DNA of 64,000 nt from JACOTV01 sp964579395 (lineage in GTDB: Bacteria; Patescibacteriota; Microgenomatia; UBA1406; GWC2-37-13). Below are positions 1-8,455 of the stretch, one piece after another. The stretch is from positions 8,066-72,065 of the forward strand of contig CAZOFT010000008.1 in the NCBI GenBank assembly GCA_964579395.1, written 5' to 3'. The position numbers and the translations under genes are program-made. Under the pieces are notes generated by a model. It saw only the letters and a program-made list of their open reading frames with translations, did not search any database and had not been told where the DNA came from. Within the stretch, counting starts at the first letter, position 1. Each line of letters opens with the position of its first letter.

Positions 1-1931
1 ATCCCTCTTCCACTATCCAAAAAACTACTGACCCCATGGAAACGGTCTTTAAGTCAAAACAATTCGCCATGGGTCGCTTGTTTTTGAACAATTCGTTTTA
101 TCTGCCGATCAAAACCTATATGGACTTTCGCGATGTCGACCCCATGGCTGCGATCGTGGGCTTTTTGTCCAAGCAGGAAGCCGGGATTCGCGCTGCAGTT
201 CAAATCATGGTCACTCCCGCCTCATTTCCCTGGCAAGCAAGCGCCATGTCAGCAGCCAAAGCCATGAGTCTCGACTCGCCTTCCGGCAAATACACCCAAA
301 ATCCCCAAAAGCTTCTTATTACCCGTAAGGCTGGCTTCCAGGGTGGCAAGGTCAGCATTCGTATGGTGGTCGGTACACAAAAAGCCGAGCTACCACCCTT
401 GCCGTTTTTACAAAATCTGGCCGGCACCTTCGGCAGCTTTTCACTCGGCGAAGGGAATCAACTCAGCTTTCGACGCCGTGTGGCCCTTCCTGACAGACTG
501 ATGCGACGCATGCGCGAACGCTCTATCCACTACTTTGAAAACAGACATCAGATTCTCAATGCACAGGAGCTTGCCACCATCTGGCATCCGCCGGGACTTC
601 TCATGGCCGGCATCAAAAATATATCTTGGGGCAAGACCCTTTCGGGTGAACCACCTGAAAATCTGCCGGTTGCTGATAATCCTCAATTTGACAAACAGGA
701 TCTGAACTTCTTTGCCAAAACTGAGTTTAAAAACCGCCCCACTATATTCGGCATCACCACCAAAGACCGGCGTAAGCACGTCTATATTGTGGGTAAAACA
801 GGTGCGGGAAAGTCGACGCTCATTTCCAATATGGCAATCGACGACATCCGTAAGGATCGGGGCCTTGGGATAATCGATCCGCACGGCGACCTGACACAGG
901 CAGTGCTTGACTATATCCCCAAGCGTCGCATGCAGGATGTCGTGTATCTTGAGCCCTTTGACCAAGAGCGGCCGTTTTCACTCAATGTGCTTGAGGTGAA
1001 AAACAAGCAGCACAAGGACTTGGTCGCCTCCGGCATAGTCTCGATTTTCTACAAACTGTATGGCGACAGCTGGGGGCCACGCCTTGAATATATTCTCCGC
1101 AACTGCATCATGACGCTCCTTGAGATCCCCGACTCGACGCTGCCTGATATTCTGATGCTTCTGTCTGACACCAAAAGACGCCGCGAACTCGTGGCAAAGC
1201 ATGTGACCGATCCGGTCATACTCGCATTCTGGAACCGTGAGTTTGACGCAATGAGCGATAAGCTGCGCACCGAAGCTGTAGCGCCGATTCAAAACAAAGT
1301 CGGCCAGTTTGTCTCCAGTCGTCTGATCAGAAACATCATCGGCAACCCCAAGTCCACGATTGACCTGCGCCAGATCATGGATGAAGGGAAAATTCTCCTT
1401 CTCAATTTATCACAAGGAAAGCTCGGTGAGGACAACGCGGCGCTTCTGGGAGCCATGATGATCACGCAGATCCAGCTTGCGGCCATGGGTCGTTCGTATC
1501 AAAATGAGGATGAGCGCCGGGACTTTTTCCTGTACGTCGATGAGTTTCAGAACTTTGCCACCAACTCATTTGTCAAAATCCTTTCAGAAGCGCGCAAATA
1601 CCGCCTTTCACTGACTTTGGCCAATCAGTATATCGAGCAGCTTGATGAGACTATCCAGCGCGCCATATTTGGCAATGTCGGAACGCTGATATCGTTTGTA
1701 GTCGGTGCGCGTGACGCGCGCATATTATCCAAGGAATACGGTGAGATCTACACTGAAGCTGATCTTGTCGGCTTGGGCAAACACGAAACGGTGCTCAAGC
1801 TCTCAATTGACGATATGACCACGGCCCCCTTCCCTGCAAAGACCCTGCCTCCCCCTGAAGTCAAAAATGACAATGCGGATAAAATAATCGAACTCTCTAA
1901 GCAACGCTACGGTCAAGCAAAGCGAGTATGA
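1..1931 (+). CDS. VirD4/TraG-like type IV secretion coupling ATPase (5' partial)
   Basis: This is a hexameric-type P-loop ATPase of the VirD4/TraG/DUF87 group, which pumps DNA or protein through a type IV secretion or conjugation channel. Counting from the ATG at 36, a Walker A motif (GKTGAGKST) lies near residues 253-261, a Walker B segment (LYVDEFQ) near 499-505, and a conserved NQ motif follows near 530. The frame is open to the left edge with no stop, and homologues in CPR genomes usually carry an N-terminal membrane part, so the ATG at 36 is probably internal and the gene 5' truncated by the window. It ends in TGA and is followed by a strong terminator. No relaxase or channel genes are visible, so its partner system is unknown. 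Confidence 0.82.
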   Translation, partial: PSSTIQKTTDPMETVFKSKQFAMGRLFLNNSFYLPIKTYMDFRDVDPMAAIVGFLSKQEAGIRAAVQIMVTPASFPWQASAMSAAKAMSLDSPSGKYTQNPQKLLITRKAGFQGGKVSIRMVVGTQKAELPPLPFLQNLAGTFGSFSLGEGNQLSFRRRVALPDRLMRRMRERSIHYFENRHQILNAQELATIWHPPGLLMAGIKNISWGKTLSGEPPENLPVADNPQFDKQDLNFFAKTEFKNRPTIFGITTKDRRKHVYIVGKTGAGKSTLISNMAIDDIRKDRGLGIIDPHGDLTQAVLDYIPKRRMQDVVYLEPFDQERPFSLNVLEVKNKQHKDLVASGIVSIFYKLYGDSWGPRLEYILRNCIMTLLEIPDSTLPDILMLLSDTKRRRELVAKHVTDPVILAFWNREFDAMSDKLRTEAVAPIQNKVGQFVSSRLIRNIIGNPKSTIDLRQIMDEGKILLLNLSQGKLGEDNAALLGAMMITQIQLAAMGRSYQNEDERRDFFLYVDEFQNFATNSFVKILSEARKYRLSLTLANQYIEQLDETIQRAIFGNVGTLISFVVGARDARILSKEYGEIYTEADLVGLGKHETVLKLSIDDMTTAPFPAKTLPPPEVKNDNADKIIELSKQRYGQAKRV

Positions 1932-2047
1932 TCTGCGCTTGAGCTTTCTTTCAAATGTCGCATCACATAAAGAGTAGTCGACAGCTCATCTACAGTCTCA
2001 ATGGAAAACCAAACCCGACTCCTGCCGACTGATCAGTCGCATCGATC

Positions 2048-2087
2048 AAGAAACCGATAATCCTCCGGGGTTGTCGGTTTCTTTTTT
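2048..2087 (+). terminator. Rho-independent terminator after the VirD4-like gene
   Basis: A 10-bp perfect inverted repeat (AAGAAACCGA at 2048-2057 with TCGGTTTCTT at 2074-2083) encloses a 16-nt loop and runs into a T tract ending at 2087. It separates the ATPase gene from the secreted protein downstream. Confidence 0.85.
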
Positions 2088-2137
2088 GACCAGCACTGGA
2101 GCGCTGATATTTACTGGACTTTTCTCCATCAGTCAGC

Positions 2138-2143
2138 TACAGT
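2138..2143 (+). promoter_or_regulatory. -10-like hexamer TACAGT, leaderless start
   Basis: The hexamer ends 6 nt before the ATG at 2150, so initiation about 7 nt downstream would give a leaderless mRNA. Confidence 0.5.
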
Positions 2144-2149
2144 AAATAT

Positions 2150-4177
2150 ATGGGCATTCGTCGTGTCTTTTCTTTTTATACTGGCCTCGCACTGATTCTT
2201 CTTGCCGCACTTGCGCTACCCGGCAACACCTATGCTCAAGCTTGTCGCGACCCGCTGCAGCAACCTTTTGCTGCAAATTCAATATGGAATACCCCAATTG
2301 GCTCAGGTGCACAGTTTGTGCCTGCCAATTTTAAGCTCCCGGCAAATGGCTGGGGAGCTGAGGAAAATGTCATCATCATGAAGCCGAATGCACCGAAAAA
2401 ACCTATTCAGGTAGCAGGACATAACGGCTGGGGTGGAGATCAACAAGCCCGATGCGGCACACCCGGTGGCACACTGCACGACGGAAAACAATTGCCGGTT
2501 CCTGATGGGTGGACCACGGTATTTAAGTTGCGAGGACAATGGCCAAACGCATCAGGCGGCATCTTGGACTCAGATGGCAAAACCATATATCAGAGCCAGC
2601 CTCTTACCGTATGTGGAAACGGATCGCCGGTCACCTCATATTTCCCCAAAGCGACAGTTGATTTGTATGGAGACGGTATACAAGGCGGACAAGGTGGATC
2701 AGCCATGTCTAGCGTGGGTGGTGCAATTCGCTTGAGCGAAATGAAGGCGGGATATCGTATTCCTCATGCTCTTAAGCTCGTCATATTCGGAGTAGAAAAC
2801 ATGAGTCGCAGCAACGGCGGATACAGATGGCCCGCCCTTCAAGCAGATTCCGAGTTCAATGCCCCTTGTTCAAACGGCAATGCATACTGCGGCAGCAACA
2901 CAGCGCTTCGTATGGGTGCGCTGCTAGCGCTTCCCCCAAGTGTGGATGTCAACTCGCTGGGTTTACAGGCTGAATCATCTAAGATGATAGCTCGTGCCCT
3001 TAAGGAATATGGAGGGTACGTGGTTGACAACTCTGCATGGTCTTATGCACATATTGCAGTTGAGTTTGGGCCTGACGGAAGCGGTGTTGATAAGCTCGCG
3101 ACACTTGGGGGCTTCAATAGCGCAGACATCAATAAAATTTTTAGCAAGATAGAAATTGTTGACAACAACACTGCCTCCTCAATTGGTGGAGGCGGCACAC
3201 CAACCGCCCCAACCGCGCTTCCTTTTTGTACTGGAGGCGAGGTGGAACCAACCACCCCACCCGTTCAACCAACCACTCCTCCGGGTGGTGGCAGTTGTGC
3301 AACAAAGTCCCAAGGTGATGCTGACTGTAAAAATGGCGTATCTTTGGCTGACTTTGCTATATGGAAAACTGAGTACTCAAGCGGCTCAGGTAAGAGTGCC
3401 GACTTTAACGCAAACGGCTCAGTCACATTGGCTGACTTTCAAATCTGGCGCAATACGTATGTGGGCTCAGGTGGTGGCGGTGGACCCAACCCGACAGCAG
3501 TTCCGACCACTCCTCCCGGTGGCGGAGGTGGAAGCATTACTAAGCCGATCAAGATCGTGGGTATCGGCGATTCGATTACTGGTCAAAGCAACTCGTGGAC
3601 TTATGCGCTGCAAGACCGCATGAAAGCAGATTCTTGTGCCGCCGGTACTGACTACCAGTTTATCGGTTACGACCAAGAGTTCCCAAACCCCGATAGCGAA
3701 CCATATGCCAGTCGCGGCCCCGCCGGCTATCAGCATCAGCGTATATCGCGCGGTGGCTTTAATGCCCGCGGCATGCTGAACGTAATAAAAGAAAAAGGAT
3801 TCGGCGGCACACCGGATGTGGTCATAACCTACTTGAGCGTAAATAACTTTGGCACTGGCTATGTCGATGGCACATACAATCCTCCGGGTGATGGAAATCC
3901 AGCAACTCTAAAACAAGACCTTAAGGATATAATTCTCTATGCGCGCAGTAAAAATCCTAAAGTAACTGTTATCTTGGGAGCACTACAGACAGGTCAAGGT
4001 ACGGCAGAAATCAGCGCTCTTGCTTCAGAAATGGACACCAGCACATCACATGTATACGCTACGGGCGAGCCAGCATTTGGGGGTGGCGATGTCCACAGTA
4101 TTCCTCCGGATAATATTGCGGTGAAGATGCATGAGAAGCTGAAGCCCTTCCTGCAGGCAAATAATATCTGCAACTAA
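2150..4177 (+). CDS. Secreted dockerin-SGNH hydrolase protein
   Basis: A 675-residue secreted protein. Residues 1-30 form a signal peptide ending in YAQA. An N-terminal Gly/Asn-rich domain of unknown function (about 35-345) is followed by a Pro/Thr/Gly linker, a dockerin type I pair of calcium loops (about 388-437, each with the DxDxx or DxNxN pattern and an IWK/IWR helix end), a second linker, and an SGNH/GDSL esterase-like domain (about 466-675) with the nucleophile Ser475 in GDSI. The usual C-terminal DxxH block reads D-V-H (647-649), one residue short. SGNH members deacetylate sugars or cleave esters; the substrate here is unknown. The dockerin suggests it is held at the surface by a cohesin such as those near 14-19 kb. 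Confidence 0.75.
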   Translation: MGIRRVFSFYTGLALILLAALALPGNTYAQACRDPLQQPFAANSIWNTPIGSGAQFVPANFKLPANGWGAEENVIIMKPNAPKKPIQVAGHNGWGGDQQARCGTPGGTLHDGKQLPVPDGWTTVFKLRGQWPNASGGILDSDGKTIYQSQPLTVCGNGSPVTSYFPKATVDLYGDGIQGGQGGSAMSSVGGAIRLSEMKAGYRIPHALKLVIFGVENMSRSNGGYRWPALQADSEFNAPCSNGNAYCGSNTALRMGALLALPPSVDVNSLGLQAESSKMIARALKEYGGYVVDNSAWSYAHIAVEFGPDGSGVDKLATLGGFNSADINKIFSKIEIVDNNTASSIGGGGTPTAPTALPFCTGGEVEPTTPPVQPTTPPGGGSCATKSQGDADCKNGVSLADFAIWKTEYSSGSGKSADFNANGSVTLADFQIWRNTYVGSGGGGGPNPTAVPTTPPGGGGGSITKPIKIVGIGDSITGQSNSWTYALQDRMKADSCAAGTDYQFIGYDQEFPNPDSEPYASRGPAGYQHQRISRGGFNARGMLNVIKEKGFGGTPDVVITYLSVNNFGTGYVDGTYNPPGDGNPATLKQDLKDIILYARSKNPKVTVILGALQTGQGTAEISALASEMDTSTSHVYATGEPAFGGGDVHSIPPDNIAVKMHEKLKPFLQANNICN

Positions 4178-4278
4178 AGCCTTATGTTATAGATGCGGAA
4201 AGGCGTCCTAGAAACGTATCTATAAACAGCGTGGATATCGGTTTTGACACTCGATACGGGTTTGTGTAGACCTTATTG

Positions 4279-4306
4279 CTGACAACCAACGACTGGCAAC
4301 CACAAA
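4279..4306. repeat. Degenerate 7-bp repeat array downstream of ychF
   Basis: Four consecutive heptamers (CTGACAA, CCAACGA, CTGGCAA, CCACAAA) fit the window-wide pattern CnnnCAA. The array lies just outside the ychF stop codon. Confidence 0.55.
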
Positions 4307-4312
4307 CCAATG

Positions 4313-5413
4313 TTATGCGCCGATTTTGAATTCGACGATGTCGCCTTCCTGCATCACGTAGTCGCGTCCCATAATCCCCACACGCCCGGCAGCACGTGCC
4401 CCACTCCAACCGTTGTGTGCCACAAAGTCGTCATATGACACAATATCGGCCTTGATAAACTTCTTTTCAAAGTCAGTGTGAATCACGCCGGCAGCCTGTG
4501 GAGCCAATGTCCCCTCTTTGATCGTCCATGCGCGAACTTCCTTCTCTCCTGCGGTCAGGTACGATATAAGAGAAAGCGCTTTGTATGATTCTCTAACCAA
4601 ACGCGCGAGCCCTGTTTCAGAAAGTCCGAATTGCTCAAGGTACTCCTGTTGATCACCATCACTCAGCCCCAAGACGTCATTCTCAAGCTTGGCACACAAA
4701 TGAAGATAGTTGTTGGTTGTTAGTTGTTGGTTGTTAGTTGCAAAAACCGACTCGATTTGTGCTTCAATCGCCTCAGGGTTTTCCAACTGGCCTTCTGACA
4801 CGTTGAATACATAGATAACCGGCTTGGCAGTCAGCAGATTCAAGGGTTTGAGAAGCTCACGATCCTCATCAGTCAGGCTTTGGTTTCGCACGGCAACACC
4901 GCTATTTAAAGAATCTCGCACGTTCTTCACCACCTCAAATCGAAGAATGTCTTCTTTGGGAGCTGAACCGCGCGGTTCTTTGAATTTTTCCAGGGTCGCC
5001 AGATCAGCAAGCGCAAGCTCCGCATCAATAGTCGCCATATCTGCTGCAGGATCGACTTTGTTTTCTACATGAATAATGTTGTTATCATCAAACAGTCGCA
5101 CCACATGCACGATCGCCGCTACTTCACGAATATGCGAGAGAAATTTATTCCCCAAACCTTCTCCGGTTGAGGCTCCGCGCACAATCCCTGCAATATCATA
5201 AAACTCCACCACAGCGGGCAAGATTTGTTGCGCATTCACAATCTGAGACAGCTTCGTCAATCTGACGTCGGGCACTTCAATAATTCCAACATTCGGTTCG
5301 ATCGTACAAAACGGATAGTTCTGCGCATCAGCCACCGTCTTTTTAAGAAGTGCGTTAAAGAGCGTCGACTTCCCCACATTCGGGAGTCCGACAATACCAA
5401 TAGACAGATTCAC
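4313..5413 (-). CDS. ychF: YchF/Ola1-type redox-regulated ATPase
   Basis: A ribosome-associated P-loop NTPase of the OBG/YchF family, which prefers ATP. The G1 motif GLPNVGKST is at the N-terminus, the Switch/G3 region YDIAGIV follows, and the G4 site reads NVSE, the family's replacement of NKxD. The C-terminus is a TGS domain (AWTIKEGTLAPQAAGVIHTDFEKK split over a longer stretch). Length, 366 residues, is normal. The start is GTG, and its bases overlap the TGA stop of the DUF4393 gene upstream (GTGA at 5413-5410), so translation is likely coupled. Oddly, codons before the TGS domain contain a 7-bp tandem repeat that encodes an Asn/Gln/Thr stretch (TNNQQLTTNN) in place of a segment found in E. 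coli YchF. Confidence 0.95.
   Translation of the reverse strand: MNLSIGIVGLPNVGKSTLFNALLKKTVADAQNYPFCTIEPNVGIIEVPDVRLTKLSQIVNAQQILPAVVEFYDIAGIVRGASTGEGLGNKFLSHIREVAAIVHVVRLFDDNNIIHVENKVDPAADMATIDAELALADLATLEKFKEPRGSAPKEDILRFEVVKNVRDSLNSGVAVRNQSLTDEDRELLKPLNLLTAKPVIYVFNVSEGQLENPEAIEAQIESVFATNNQQLTTNNYLHLCAKLENDVLGLSDGDQQEYLEQFGLSETGLARLVRESYKALSLISYLTAGEKEVRAWTIKEGTLAPQAAGVIHTDFEKKFIKADIVSYDDFVAHNGWSGARAAGRVGIMGRDYVMQEGDIVEFKIGA
4708..4740 (-). repeat. In-frame heptanucleotide repeat inside ychF
   Basis: On the coding strand this reads CAACTAA, CAACCAA, CAACTAA, CAACCAA, then CAACT. Seven is not a multiple of three, so gain or loss of one unit would shift the ychF frame. Confidence 0.8.
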
Positions 5414-6144
5414 TTTGCCCTCACTTTCTTCCTATTTGCAATACATGCCCGTACAAAACTCACTCCTAAAGGGGTCATTGTCACGACATCAACACCTTTT
5501 TGAATAGACAAGCGCTCATCACCCAATATTATTTGCTCAACAGTGAGCCATGCAGGCGTCATACATTGAACACGAAATAAATTGTACATGCTTAACTGAT
5601 ACTCCTCATCATCAATACCCAGCACTGAACAGACATCGGCTTTACTCAAATGGTATTTGGTTACTTCCGCCCAATCCATTTCATCTTCTTTTGCAAGCGA
5701 ATTATACGCTCCATTTAATATTCTCACGTCTACCGGATTCAATCCTTGAATTATTTCTATGTACGCATACCTTATTTCATCATCAAATGTTGGATCCATC
5801 GCATTTGCAGTTAACCTCGCCCATATATCCTGAAGATCGTCCTCTTCTTCCAAACTCGCATGAGTAATTATAGGGAGAGCAAACTTGGGTGGCACTACTC
5901 TCGTATTCTCAACATCTAACTCTTCGAGAATTTCGTTTGCACGTTCAAAAAATCTCACTTGCCGTTGCCATCTGGCAAACTTCAACTTATCACCAATTAA
6001 TCCCATAATATCAGAGGCTGGTCCTCCTAGCATGCGCTGTAAACCTATCAATATTCTTTCAGTTGTTACAACGGCCTGCGTGCCGAATTTTGCCGTCTCA
6101 GCGGCTGCTTTTGAAATTTCGCCGATGTCATTCATACTATTCAT
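5410..6144 (-). CDS. Abi-alpha (DUF4393) family protein
   Basis: This matches the Abi-alpha/DUF4393 family, named after an abortive phage infection protein. Diagnostic features are GGPASDIMGLIGDKL, a following KFARWQRQ basic helix, VVPPKFALPII and ASLEEEDDLQDIWARLTANA. The mechanism of the family is poorly known; a role in phage defence is an inference from the name-giving member. The ATG at 6144 is chosen; an in-frame GTG at 6153 and an ATG at 6135 are alternatives, and no Shine-Dalgarno is visible. Its stop overlaps the ychF start by 4 nt, so a possible defence gene sits upstream of and coupled to a housekeeping GTPase-fold gene. It is divergent from osmC. Confidence 0.75.
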   Translation of the reverse strand: MNSMNDIGEISKAAAETAKFGTQAVVTTERILIGLQRMLGGPASDIMGLIGDKLKFARWQRQVRFFERANEILEELDVENTRVVPPKFALPIITHASLEEEDDLQDIWARLTANAMDPTFDDEIRYAYIEIIQGLNPVDVRILNGAYNSLAKEDEMDWAEVTKYHLSKADVCSVLGIDDEEYQLSMYNLFRVQCMTPAWLTVEQIILGDERLSIQKGVDVVTMTPLGVSFVRACIANRKKVRAK

Positions 6145-6245
6145 GATTTGCACGAAACATACTTAATAAGTATGGCACTAACTGAAAAGTATATTATAAC
6201 ACCTTGGAGTTTTTTAAGACCAACCTCATGCATCACAAAATGTAC

Positions 6246-6251
6246 TATACT
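6246..6251 (+). promoter_or_regulatory. -10 hexamer TATACT, leaderless start
   Basis: The hexamer ends 7 nt before the ATG at 6259 of the OsmC gene and supports that start over an in-frame codon at 6148. Confidence 0.6.
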
Positions 6252-6258
6252 CAAATTC

Positions 6259-6771
6259 ATGGATATACGATCACTTCAGAAACCACTTAAAGACAGCTAT
6301 CGTGACGATCCTGACAAAGCCCACCTTACCATAAAAGCCAGCGGAAATGAGACCGGCACGCCCCTGTCATGTACTGTTGATATCGGACGCGCGGCATATG
6401 AGGCGCAGGCACACAAAGGAGTGGGCGGTGCAGGTACTGGTGCGTGTTCGGGCGACCTCTTGCTGGGAGCGCTTGCCGCCTGCGCACAGATTACCTGCCA
6501 GATGGTTGCGGAAAATATGGGGCTTCCCATTAAGTCAATTCGTGTAGAAGTCGAAGGTGACTTGGATCTGCGCGGCACGCTCGGTATCGACTCTACAGTT
6601 CCGGTTGGGTTCACGGCCATTCGCACGTTCTTTCATATCGATGCACCGGAGTTGACTGATGAGCAAAAACAGTCGCTGCAGGAGAAAACGGAACGATATT
6701 GTGTGGTCTACCAAACCCTCTCCTCCCCTGCTCACTTGAGCACGATCTGGAATACAACTCAAGCAACCTGA
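6259..6771 (+). CDS. OsmC/Ohr family peroxide-detoxifying protein
   Basis: An OsmC-fold protein of 170 residues. OsmC/Ohr proteins reduce organic hydroperoxides with a thiol pair. The first reactive Cys candidate is in the central helix (LAACAQIT, about residue 75) and the second in the C-terminal RYCVVYQTL segment. The chosen ATG lies 7 nt after a TATACT box. The reading frame extends upstream to 6148, but that extension has no family similarity and overlaps the divergent gene. It is transcribed alone and converges with the DUF389 gene, whose stop lies about 9 nt away. Confidence 0.85.
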   Translation: MDIRSLQKPLKDSYRDDPDKAHLTIKASGNETGTPLSCTVDIGRAAYEAQAHKGVGGAGTGACSGDLLLGALAACAQITCQMVAENMGLPIKSIRVEVEGDLDLRGTLGIDSTVPVGFTAIRTFFHIDAPELTDEQKQSLQEKTERYCVVYQTLSSPAHLSTIWNTTQAT

Positions 6772-6780
6772 TTTCTCGAA

Positions 6781-8415
6781 TTACTCAATAATATCTACGC
6801 GTTTTTCTACCGTGTTCACATTGAGTGACAACACAACATCGTGCGCCCGAGCCACAAACGCCTTCATGTTCACAAACACGTCTGCCGGAATATTGGTGTT
6901 TGTGGGGACCTGTAGACTGATCGTTGCCAACAGGTGTTTTTGCCCGACCACAGAAGCTGACGCGGTAGCCTGTGGATCTGCTTTAACATCCGTAATGGTG
7001 ACTTGCTGCACACCCACCTCACTGATGCTCTCTTGCAGATACGCGGTGATTGTTTTGCGTATCGCATCATATTCAAGCTCGGGTTCAGACTTCAGGCGCA
7101 CACGCGAGACAATCTCCATTGATACGGTAACCGGCTGTTTGGTGGAGCTTATGAGCTTGGATTCCAATGACTGTCTGGCACGGTCAGTGAGCACAATACT
7201 GGGATCTGCTCGAAGCACACTCGTCACATTCCAAACATGCTTTTTTTCATCATATGCAGCATTCAGCGAATCGATTGTCACGGTGGGATAGGTTTTTGTA
7301 ACAAGCTCTTGGAAGTCATCAGCAATCTTCCGCTTCAGCTGGCCGTTTTTTTGCTCCTCCTCACTTACCAGCGAGATTGTTTTTTGAATCTTGAGCTGAA
7401 GCTGGACGTTTGCCTGAAGGGTATTTTCAAGCTCGGAAATGATACGCTGCTGCAGCTGATAGTCGATGGATATGTCTTCGGGAATCAGTATGTCAGCATC
7501 AATGGTCACGGTCGGGCGCTGGCCGGGCAGACTCATCTGCACATTTGTTTTTACATTTTGCACGTAGCTACTGGGAGAAATTTGTGCAAATTCACGGTTG
7601 AGCACCGTCTGAATTTGCTGATACGCCTGCGTTTTAAACGTGGTATTTTTCAAAAACAAAAAGAGCGGGATCGCGGTGACAAGCAACACCAATGTTATCA
7701 CCCCAAAGCTCTGGCGCTTGAACGTGGAACTTCCTGCAGAACGCACGCCATTAAACGTAAACAGGAGTGTTGCGATAAAAATGATTGAGATGACATTGGT
7801 GGCAAACAGCAAAAATCCACCCGCAAATATTCCCTGATTGGCCAAAGCGATACCGATACCTGCCACACACAATGGCGGCATGAGCGAAGTAGCAATCGCA
7901 ACGCCTGCGATACTGTCTGACACCTTGGTCTGCATGATGCCAAGTGCCGCAATTCCCCCAGCAGCAAGCGCGATAATAATATCCAGTAATGTCGGTGTCG
8001 TTCGCTGCAATATCTCATCATTCACCACCTTCAGGGGCGAGATCATGGTGATCAGATATGCGCTGGCCAAGCTGAATACAAGTGAAAACAAGAGTAAAAC
8101 GAGCGCTTGGTGCACAAGTGAACGGCGCGCACTCGACACACCGACCGCCACTTTCATGAGTGGCCACATGAGCGGAGATATAATCATGCCACCGATAATC
8201 ACTGCTTGTGCATTGAGTAGAAGCCCCAAAGTACACACAATCGTTGAGGCAAACAGAAGCAGTATATAGCTGGCGCTAAAGTGCGTATTGAGCCCGATTT
8301 TCTGATAAATCGTATTGATGTCTACATCGCGCAGGTCGTTTATAAAGTACAAGTAGCCGGTGATGCGGGTGGAGTGCGTATTAAACTCATTTACTGTCGG
8401 CTGCTTATTCATCAT
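6781..8415 (-). CDS. DUF389 multi-pass membrane protein
   Basis: A 544-residue protein with an N-terminal DUF389 membrane domain of about six hydrophobic segments (about 45-265), containing the family-typical motifs GLLLNAQAVIIGGMIISPLM and ATSLMPPLCVAGIG. The C-terminal half (about 280-544) is soluble, with alternating beta and helical character, and probably faces outside. The function of DUF389 is not established; transport or stress sensing has been suggested for related proteins. The ATG at 8415 has a TATACT box 8 nt upstream. A second ATG follows at once. Confidence 0.85.
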   Translation of the reverse strand: MMNKQPTVNEFNTHSTRITGYLYFINDLRDVDINTIYQKIGLNTHFSASYILLLFASTIVCTLGLLLNAQAVIIGGMIISPLMWPLMKVAVGVSSARRSLVHQALVLLLFSLVFSLASAYLITMISPLKVVNDEILQRTTPTLLDIIIALAAGGIAALGIMQTKVSDSIAGVAIATSLMPPLCVAGIGIALANQGIFAGGFLLFATNVISIIFIATLLFTFNGVRSAGSSTFKRQSFGVITLVLLVTAIPLFLFLKNTTFKTQAYQQIQTVLNREFAQISPSSYVQNVKTNVQMSLPGQRPTVTIDADILIPEDISIDYQLQQRIISELENTLQANVQLQLKIQKTISLVSEEEQKNGQLKRKIADDFQELVTKTYPTVTIDSLNAAYDEKKHVWNVTSVLRADPSIVLTDRARQSLESKLISSTKQPVTVSMEIVSRVRLKSEPELEYDAIRKTITAYLQESISEVGVQQVTITDVKADPQATASASVVGQKHLLATISLQVPTNTNIPADVFVNMKAFVARAHDVVLSLNVNTVEKRVDIIE

Positions 8416-8423
8416 ACGTATTC

Positions 8424-8429
8424 AGTATA
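8424..8429 (-). promoter_or_regulatory. -10 hexamer TATACT, leaderless start
   Basis: Read on the minus strand, TATACT ends 8 nt before the ATG at 8415 of the DUF389 gene. Confidence 0.55.
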
Positions 8430-8455
8430 GCGAAAAAACAACGCAAAGAGTTTCG

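Noticed and set aside
4708..4740. Possible CRISPR array
   Set aside because: Units are 7 bp with no spacers, and no cas gene is in the window.
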